Assembly (NCBI GenBank): GCA_046706185.1
Contig: JBJKPR010000043.1
Span: 1-58,317, forward strand
Source: JAJZXY01 sp046706185
Lineage (GTDB): Archaea > Thermoplasmatota > Thermoplasmata > Sysuiplasmatales > Sysuiplasmataceae
Direction: 5' to 3'
DNA: 58,317 nucleotides
Each line of letters starts with the position of its first letter. The first letter of the stretch is position 1. The position numbers were made by a program, and so were the translations under genes. Shown piece after piece: positions 52,609 through 58,317 of the stretch. The notes beneath the pieces are model-generated. The model had not been told where the DNA came from. It did no database searches and saw nothing but the letters and a program-made list of their open reading frames with translations.

Positions 52609-52995
52609 ATGACCGAAAAGGCAATGTTTGAAAAGGGCCTGGAAATAAGGAAAGCTGTTCTCGGAGAGGAATACGTAAACGAGGCCATTGCAAAGGTGAA
52701 TGACTTCACTAGACCTCTGCAGGAGATAGTCACCAGCTACTGCTGGGGCGAGATATGGGGAAGGGAAGCGCTGCCCAGAAAGATCAGGAGCATGATCAAC
52801 ATAGCAATGCTTACGGCGCTCAACAGACCGCAGGAGCTGAAAATTCATGTGGCGGGCGCGCTTAGAAACGGATGCACGGCCGAGGAGATACGTGAAGTCC
52901 TGCTCCAGGCGATGATTTACTGCGGCGTGCCGGCGGGCGTCGAAGGCTTCAGGATAGCAGGGGATGTCATCAAGAGCGCAAAATCGGAGAAATAA
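52609..52995 (+). CDS. Carboxymuconolactone decarboxylase (AhpD-fold) family protein
   Basis: 128-residue all-helical protein of the CMD/PcaC family. The pattern EIWGREALPRKIRSMINIAMLTALNRPQELKIHVAGALRNGCTAEEIREVLLQAMIYCG is close to 4-carboxymuconolactone decarboxylase. No CxxC motif is seen, so AhpD-type peroxidase activity is unlikely. The ubiD/ubiX context favours a role in aromatic acid breakdown, but the exact reaction is inferred. Confidence 0.88.
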   Translation: MTEKAMFEKGLEIRKAVLGEEYVNEAIAKVNDFTRPLQEIVTSYCWGEIWGREALPRKIRSMINIAMLTALNRPQELKIHVAGALRNGCTAEEIREVLLQAMIYCGVPAGVEGFRIAGDVIKSAKSEK

Positions 52996-53424
52996 ACGAG
53001 CGTGTTTGCAGGGGATGACAAATCGCGATGCTGAAATCGTGAACCTGCACCCTCCCGGAGCAGGATGATGCACCGAACTATCCGGTAATTCAGAATCGGA
53101 CTGACGACTTGTAAAGGCAGCTGACTCCCGATCAGAGGTGGTGTCTGGAAGCAGGCTCCCTTGCCGTGGAAATGTGTCACTGCCTTACCGGCTGTCCACA
53201 TGTGGGCTGCCTTCGCCGGTTCACGGCCGGATCAGGCATCTGGACGTTAATTGAAGGGATATTCCTGGGGCTTTCGATGTGAACTGAGGTCCGCTCCCGC
53301 CAGAACGGCGGAAGAACCGGGCCCGTGTCTTCGCATCGAGCGATCCGCAAGGGTAGGGAGACAGGCGGCTCCCAAGAGGCGAAAGCGACCAGATGGCCTT
53401 CTTTTACAGCTCAGTATCTCCCGC
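52996..53424. other. Intergenic, no feature recognised
   Basis: About 430 bases between convergent genes. Frames here are short and unlike proteins. I see no strong hairpin with a T-run and no RNA gene. Confidence 0.45.
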
Positions 53425-54828
53425 TTACTCCTCCAGCGCAGACGGAGCGCCCACTGAAGTGTCGTCCACAACGACGTTGGTCGTGTCTCTGATGAACAGG
53501 GAGCCCACAAGCGAAATGGCGCACATGATCATGGTTATGGCTGCTATGTATGGCCAGACATTGGCATATATCCCTTTGCTGGTCGCAAGGACCGCCGGCA
53601 GCACGAAGCCTATCACGGAACCTGCTACCAGAATGTTCAGCTGAAGGCTCAGGCTGGCGCCGGAATATCTCCACTTGGTCTCGTATGACTCGGCAAAGAA
53701 CGATGGCAGAACAGCGTTCTCGAGGTATACTGCGAAACCCCAACCGAACATGAGGAGGATAATCAGCGCCTCGTTAGCGGTTTGCAGAACCAGGAAAAAC
53801 GGATATGCCAGTATCAACCCGAGCAGGCCCGCCAGTATGAAGAATATCTTTCTCCCAATGTAATCACTCAGGACACCTGCTATGATTGACGCGGCCAGAG
53901 CGCCGATGCCGAGGTAGACTGAAGCGCCACTGGCAAAAGTCGGGGACATGTGGAGCTGAATCATAAACACGACTGAAAACGGGACAACCTGGATGCTGGT
54001 GCCTATGACCTCCGGGTAACTCAGTTGTGTGAGCAGCAGGACCTTCTTCCAGTGTCTCCTGAGCACCTGACTTGCAGGGTACTTTTCGACTTTGCGTTCC
54101 TTGACCACCTTTTCGAAAAGCGGGCTCTCCAGGAGCCTGTATCTCACTATGCCTCCGATCACAGCGACGACGCCGCCGACAATGAACGGGACCCTCCAAC
54201 CCCAGTCCAGGAAAACCGGACGCCCGAGGGAGGCCAGCAGGCTGCTTGTCAGTAACGCGGCGGTGGCCAGGCCCGCGGGGCTTCCAGCCTGGACCCATGA
54301 GGTCCAGAAGCCTCGGTGCTTTGACTTGGATGCAACCTCCAGGACCCATGTCGATGCGCCTCCTGCTTCACCGCCAAGACCAACGCCCTGAACGAGCCTT
54401 ATCACACCAAGCAAAATAGGTGCTGCCGCACCAATGGCAGATTTGCCCGGCAGAATCGCAATGGCAAGTGAGCCGAGACCCATTATGAGGAGAGTCAGGA
54501 AGAGAACGTATTTCCTTCCGAGCCTGTCGCCGTAATGGCCAAAGATGTAAGCGCCCACGGGCCTGGTGAAGAAAGTGAGAGCGTAGGACAAAAGGGACAG
54601 TGCGACTGCGACGCCAGCCGGCAACCCGCTGAAGAAGACAATTGGCCATGCGATGCTGGTAGCCAGCAGAGCAATGAAGAAATCGAAGTATTCGAAGTAA
54701 CTTCCTAGACCGCCGAGAAGAGCCACCTTAGTGATCGTCCCAAGTTTGGGAGTTGATGCCGATCCTGAAGTCGACGCACTTGAAGAAGGCGCACTGCTAG
54801 CTGGTTGAGTTGACCCCCCATTTTGCAT
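53425..54828 (-). CDS. MFS metabolite:H+ symporter (MHS/SP-like)
   Basis: 12-helix permease of 467 residues of the metabolite:H+ symporter type (relatives carry dicarboxylates, shikimate or aromatic acids). Signatures: YFEYFDFFIA in helix 1, FGHYGDRLGRKYVL, RLVQGVGLGGEAGGA and GVLSDYIGRKIFF. The first 28 residues are Ser/Ala/Thr-rich. Leaderless start at 54828. Likely uptake system for the catabolic island around it. Confidence 0.9.
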   Translation of the reverse strand: MQNGGSTQPASSAPSSSASTSGSASTPKLGTITKVALLGGLGSYFEYFDFFIALLATSIAWPIVFFSGLPAGVAVALSLLSYALTFFTRPVGAYIFGHYGDRLGRKYVLFLTLLIMGLGSLAIAILPGKSAIGAAAPILLGVIRLVQGVGLGGEAGGASTWVLEVASKSKHRGFWTSWVQAGSPAGLATAALLTSSLLASLGRPVFLDWGWRVPFIVGGVVAVIGGIVRYRLLESPLFEKVVKERKVEKYPASQVLRRHWKKVLLLTQLSYPEVIGTSIQVVPFSVVFMIQLHMSPTFASGASVYLGIGALAASIIAGVLSDYIGRKIFFILAGLLGLILAYPFFLVLQTANEALIILLMFGWGFAVYLENAVLPSFFAESYETKWRYSGASLSLQLNILVAGSVIGFVLPAVLATSKGIYANVWPYIAAITMIMCAISLVGSLFIRDTTNVVVDDTSVGAPSALEE

Positions 54829-54849
54829 AGCGCGGTAATTCGGGCGACG

Positions 54850-54857
54850 GTATTAAA
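54850..54857 (-). promoter_or_regulatory. TATA box of the symporter gene
   Basis: TTTTAATA on the minus strand, centred about 26 nt before the ATG at 54828, the leaderless spacing. Confidence 0.55.
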
Positions 54858-55217
54858 ACATTGTTACGGAATAGCATTCGAAATCGTTAAACAAAGACAA
54901 AAACCGCAGGTTTTCTTGACTTTTTCGGAAATTGTTTCCAGCCCGACGGAAATGCCATCGCCCGCTGCCGCCGGCGGAAGGGAAAAGGAGGCAGCAGGCT
55001 TGGCCAAAGAAACGGAGCACAGTGCGATTGACGCGCCAAAGCACAGGACAGCGTGAGCACGGCTGGCCGTGACATTTCAGCCCAGTCGCTTGCATAAACA
55101 TCTTGGAACATCGGAAGGCCATCGCACCAAACTGCATCAAACCGAAGGATCAGCCGCGGAGGCTGTTACACCACATATCTGGTCGAAGAAACGAAACCGA
55201 AGATGGGCGCATCATGT

Positions 55218-55238
55218 TGACCACGATGACAGTGGTCA
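55218..55238 (-). terminator. Possible terminator after the orphan Mo-hydroxylase subunit
   Basis: TGACCAC/GTGGTCA 7-bp stem with a 7-base loop, about 58 bases after the stop. A second short hairpin, ATGCC/GGCAT, is adjacent. No clear T-run. Confidence 0.3.
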
Positions 55239-55295
55239 TGCCAATCGGGCATATCGCAAGTCCGGCAGAGCACGGGAGGAGATGTACGCCTGCGC

Positions 55296-57725
55296 TCATG
55301 CCTTCAGCTTGAGAAGCTGCTGTATGTCGCTCGGTTTCACGTGGCTCCTCTTGAGCAGCAGCTTGAACGGGGAGAGGGCATCCTCAACTGCTGCAATTGT
55401 GGCGGAGATGGGCGTCCCGGCCCCCTCGGCCATTCCCCTGACGCCAAGTGTTGAGAAAAGAGATGGAACCTCCAGATGGTCTATGTCATAGACCGGGAGA
55501 TCCATCGCTGTCGGCACCAGGTAATCCTTGAAGGTCGAAGTGAGCAGCTGTCCGTTCTCGTCATACTCCATCTGCTCAAATAAGGCAGCACCGACCTGGT
55601 GCGCTATGGCCCCGTGGGTAAGGCCGTCAACGATATCCGGATTGATCCTCTTGCCGCAATCGTGGACGGTCGCGACTCGTGTCGCCTTTGCCTCGAAGGT
55701 CTCCATGTCGACCTCGACCTCGACGAATGTTACCTCATAGGTGTAAACTAGTGCCAGGTTTGCCGTGCCGTCAGGCTCTGGCATGGCGTTTGCACCGTAG
55801 AAATCGTAAGAGGGTCGGTAGACGTACTCCGCCTCAAGGTCGAGGTCAAAGTCCGCAGGATAGGCAGCGGAGTCGAGGGATGCCGACTTTGCTATCTCCA
55901 AGAGAGTCATCTTCTTTCCTGTGCTCTCGTCTATCACGCACTTGTCCTTCAGCACAAGATTGCGGATTTCACTGTTCATCCTGTAGGCGGCGATCTTGAG
56001 CAGTTTCTCCTTGAGAAGCTTGCTTGCTCCAACGAGTGCGCCTGTGCCCATGACCGCCCACCTGCTGCTTGAAGTGACAGAGTACGGTGTGTGCGGATCA
56101 CGCCATGAATCGAAACCCTGATTGATGTTTATGTCATCAGGGGTCACCCCAAGTTCGTCAGCGACTATCTGCGAGTTTGCCGTCTCATGTCCCTGTCCCT
56201 GAGGGATGTCGCCGGCACCAACTATTATGTTGCCCCCCTCGTCTATCCTTATGCGCGCTGCCTCTGAATCGCCCGAACCTTCGTAATCCTTCCGGAGTAT
56301 CCGCTCCCTTGCATGGTTCGGCGGATTGGATTCCATACCGACAGAGACGCCACATCCGATGTACCTGCCGTTCTTGAGCGCCTCCTTCTGTCTTGCCCTG
56401 AACCCTTCGTAGTCGAAGAGCTTTGCTGCCCGCTTCATTATCTCCGGATAGTCGCCGCCGTCATACAGTGCGCCGTTCGGTGCCCTGTAAGGCATTTCCT
56501 CCGGCCTGATGAAATTCTTCATTCTGAATTCGACCGGATCCATGCCCAGCTGCCTTGCAGCTTCATCTATTATCCTTTCAAGCATGAAAATATGGTTCGC
56601 CTTCGCATATCCCCTGTTTGAAGCGCAGGGGGACTTGTTTGTCATCACAGCATACAGGTCGATCTGGAAGCTCTTGAAATTGTAAAGCTCCATTGGGTTC
56701 CGGAGCTGGTTTATGACGCCACGGAGGAAGAGGTATGCACCGTAGTCGTGGACGCATCTTGTCCTCAGACCCCTGATCTGGCCATCCCTGTCTACAGCCA
56801 TTTCAGCATCCCACCAGGTCTCTTCGCTGTGATGGCTTGCCTCCAGCTGTTCAGACTGTGTCGAAACCCATTTCACGGGCCGTTTCAGCTTCCTTGCTAT
56901 CCAACACATGAGTATTGCCCATTCGAAATGGTGTTTTATGCCGAAACCGCCGCCTATGTCAGGGGAGTGGTAGTGGAAGGCGCTTGTGGGCACACCGAGC
57001 GCATGAGCCATGACACGCCTCCTTGTCGGCGATCCCTGAAGGGAGCTTGTGACATGGAATTCCTTTCTCTTCTCGTTGTAGCTTGCAATTACATTCAGCG
57101 GCTCGAGGGGAGAGGAGGTGAACCTGTGCACATGCAGCCTGTCGAGCTTCACCACCTTGTACGGGTTGCTGAATGCTTCATCTATCTTCCCGAATGTGAA
57201 CTCCCGGTGCCATGCGATGTTTGAGCCCAGATAGTCATGCACGAGGGCGGAGCCATTCTCCATGGCCGCATAAGTGTCAAGCACGGGAGGAAGGACTTCA
57301 TAATCCACTTCGATGAGCGAGATTGCATCCTCCGCAATGTACGGTGTTTCAGCGACGACGACCGCCACCGGCTCCCCGAAGTATCTGACTTTATCCACAG
57401 CAAGAGGATAAAGTGCAAGACCATCCGCAGGCTCCGGGCCATCAGATTTCCATGCCTTCAGACCGCCTGCGACGAGATCCTCTGATGTAAAAATAGCGTG
57501 AACACCCTCGACCGCCTTCGCAGCGGTCAGGTCTATGCTCCTGATTTTAGCATGACAGTACGGGCTTCTGAGGGCAACGGCATGAAGCATGCCCGGGACC
57601 CTGATATCAGCGGTGAACTCCCCCTTTCCCTGCACAAACCTGTTTCCTTCCTTCCTCGGAAGGCTCTTGCCAACCCATTTCTCTTCAGCGACAGATGACT
57701 TCTTGGCAATGACTGTTTCCATCAT
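55296..57725 (-). CDS. Molybdenum hydroxylase large subunit (CoxL/XDH family), without adjacent partner genes
   Basis: About 809 residues, paralogue of the large subunit at 1-2401. Motifs: DIGGGFGIKHH (about 255-265), the active-site loop CASNRGYAK (about 366-374, not the AYRCSFR of CO dehydrogenase), IPQGQGHET, and RGMAEGAGTP with the probable catalytic E767. The start is the ATG pair at 57725/57722; the frame is open upstream to 57845, but that part looks non-coding. No FAD or 2Fe-2S subunit gene follows, so it must use partners encoded elsewhere, perhaps those at 2404-3812. Confidence 0.92.
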   Translation of the reverse strand: MMETVIAKKSSVAEEKWVGKSLPRKEGNRFVQGKGEFTADIRVPGMLHAVALRSPYCHAKIRSIDLTAAKAVEGVHAIFTSEDLVAGGLKAWKSDGPEPADGLALYPLAVDKVRYFGEPVAVVVAETPYIAEDAISLIEVDYEVLPPVLDTYAAMENGSALVHDYLGSNIAWHREFTFGKIDEAFSNPYKVVKLDRLHVHRFTSSPLEPLNVIASYNEKRKEFHVTSSLQGSPTRRRVMAHALGVPTSAFHYHSPDIGGGFGIKHHFEWAILMCWIARKLKRPVKWVSTQSEQLEASHHSEETWWDAEMAVDRDGQIRGLRTRCVHDYGAYLFLRGVINQLRNPMELYNFKSFQIDLYAVMTNKSPCASNRGYAKANHIFMLERIIDEAARQLGMDPVEFRMKNFIRPEEMPYRAPNGALYDGGDYPEIMKRAAKLFDYEGFRARQKEALKNGRYIGCGVSVGMESNPPNHARERILRKDYEGSGDSEAARIRIDEGGNIIVGAGDIPQGQGHETANSQIVADELGVTPDDININQGFDSWRDPHTPYSVTSSSRWAVMGTGALVGASKLLKEKLLKIAAYRMNSEIRNLVLKDKCVIDESTGKKMTLLEIAKSASLDSAAYPADFDLDLEAEYVYRPSYDFYGANAMPEPDGTANLALVYTYEVTFVEVEVDMETFEAKATRVATVHDCGKRINPDIVDGLTHGAIAHQVGAALFEQMEYDENGQLLTSTFKDYLVPTAMDLPVYDIDHLEVPSLFSTLGVRGMAEGAGTPISATIAAVEDALSPFKLLLKRSHVKPSDIQQLLKLKA

Positions 57726-58036
57726 GTTAAGCGTCAGTGTATTTGCGATGCTTACTAAAATCTTGTGATTACACCATGTGCGAAAACGGAAATTGCTGGA
57801 TGCAAAACCGCCAGACGGATGAGGACAGTTGAGTGGCAGACACATTCAAGGCATGTCTCACGCCTGATTAAGGAAGGAGACAGGACTGTTGCAAGGTCAT
57901 GAACCAGGACACTGTTTTCCTGCTTAAGTGCAAACAGCCTCCCCGATTTCCTGTTTGCGCCAATAAAGACAAATCCAGACACCTGGATCGCGTCATGACG
58001 AATAAGTTTATTAGTGTTCTTAATATACGGCGACGC
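57726..58036. other. Intergenic, divergent promoters
   Basis: About 310 bases between the orphan large subunit and the hydrolase. It carries a TATA-like ATTTTAGTA about 31 nt before the first gene (minus) and TTTATTA before the second (plus). Nothing else recognised. Confidence 0.45.
58007..58013 (+). promoter_or_regulatory. TATA box of the terminal hydrolase gene
   Basis: TTTATTA, centred about 27 nt before the ATG at 58037, so a leaderless transcript is expected. Confidence 0.5.
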
Positions 58037-58317
58037 ATGACTTCAATGTCCTTTACAACCGACCCGATCTATCGGCCCTCGGCAGCGTCGGAGAACGTGA
58101 TGAGAATCATAGAAGAAGCAGAGTATGGCGGTGGAGACGTATTCGATTGCATAAGGACAATACAGCGCATAAGGCCAGGCAACGCAGAAGACTGGATCAG
58201 CGAGTGGTCAAAGACTGCGAAGGTAAACCAGGATCTTGCAGACGAGGCAATGAAGAAGGGGCACCTGATCACAGCAAGGAAATTCTACCTCAACGCATAC
58301 AACTATTACAGGCACGC
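58037..58317 (+). CDS. Alpha/beta hydrolase N-terminal part, cut by window edge
   Basis: First 93 residues only, before the catalytic domain. The phrase GDVFDCIRTIQRIRPGNAEDWISEW followed by LITARKFYLNAYNYYRHA matches the N-terminal cap of FrsA / 2,6-dihydroxypseudooxynicotine hydrolase-like enzymes, which cleave C-C bonds or esters of ring-derived compounds. The nucleophile region lies outside the window. The position beside the Mo-hydroxylase fits a catabolic role. Confidence 0.7.
   Translation, partial: MTSMSFTTDPIYRPSAASENVMRIIEEAEYGGGDVFDCIRTIQRIRPGNAEDWISEWSKTAKVNQDLADEAMKKGHLITARKFYLNAYNYYRH

Larger units (their letters stand above)
54829..55295. other. Intergenic, promoter and hairpins only
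   Basis: About 465 bases. It contains the promoter of the symporter and a hairpin (55218-55238) downstream of the Mo-hydroxylase gene. No convincing gene. Confidence 0.4.

Noticed and set aside
1..58317. tRNA, rRNA or CRISPR array
   Set aside because: I looked for T-loop-like GTTCGAATCC strings, rRNA-like segments and regularly spaced repeats and found none that hold up; a GGTTCGAA near 11208 lacks any cloverleaf context.
1..58317. Mobile element or prophage
   Set aside because: No transposase, integrase or terminal inverted repeats of IS type seen. The 191-bp duplication is confined to one gene family.

Overview
The window looks like a chromosomal segment of an archaeon of the class Thermoplasmata (Thermoplasmatota), about 50-55% G+C by eye. 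Evidence: a TFB-type transcription factor, AT-rich TATA boxes 24-30 nt upstream of leaderless or near-leaderless starts, GGAGGTGATC-type Shine-Dalgarno sites, KaiC/GvpD-type ATPases, an archaeal-type split glutamate synthase, and large N-glycosylation-rich surface proteins built from the ESGLPxGTxW repeat, which I associate with Thermoplasmata. I see no rRNA, tRNA, CRISPR array, transposase or integrase. The species assignment is inference.

Layout. 1-5222 (minus): a molybdenum hydroxylase operon of xanthine dehydrogenase/CO dehydrogenase type (FAD, 2Fe-2S and large subunits, the last cut by the window edge) preceded by an M24 peptidase-fold protein that lacks most metal ligands. 5369-6466: a NicO-like metal transporter and a small membrane protein. 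6832-10108: a vWA protein, a PP2C phosphatase and a membrane-anchored kinase, resembling the TerY-P / YegL-YegK-YegI triad. 10279-20750: secreted and surface proteins, a processive GT2 glycosyltransferase, and a KaiC-type ATPase carrying a membrane anchor and a zinc ribbon. 20996-27054: a signalling/regulatory island with a GvpD-like ATPase, a KaiC-like ATPase, two copies of a small unknown protein sharing a nearly identical 191-bp block, two paralogous ribbon-helix-helix regulators with a shared upstream sequence, and a TFB without an ordinary start codon.

27111-34482: a secreted protein, a Cys-rich mini-protein, prephenate dehydratase, an ACT-domain protein and the two-gene glutamate synthase. 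34638-41152 (minus): a compact, translationally coupled hisGDCHABF-hisIE operon. 41441-43813: ammonium transporter and a DinB-fold protein. 43940-48461 (plus): leuACDB, preceded by a roughly 250-nt leader holding a 22-codon ORF with four consecutive Leu codons followed at once by a strong hairpin. 48492-58317: a probable aromatic or related acid catabolic island with UbiX, UbiD, two MFS transporters, a carboxymuconolactone decarboxylase-like protein, a second orphan molybdenum-hydroxylase large subunit and the start of an alpha/beta hydrolase.

How it fits together. Nitrogen assimilation (amt, glutamate synthase) sits beside three amino-acid pathways (Phe, His, Leu). The two ends of the window share a theme of oxidative or decarboxylative catabolism of organic acids using Mo-hydroxylases and prenyl-FMN chemistry. 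The middle is dominated by cell-surface and signal-transduction genes. The most unusual observations are the putative leucine attenuator-like leader, the phospho-signalling triad, the GvpD/KaiC/RHH island with its repeated operator-like motif, and a glutamate synthase FMN subunit with a degenerate second half.
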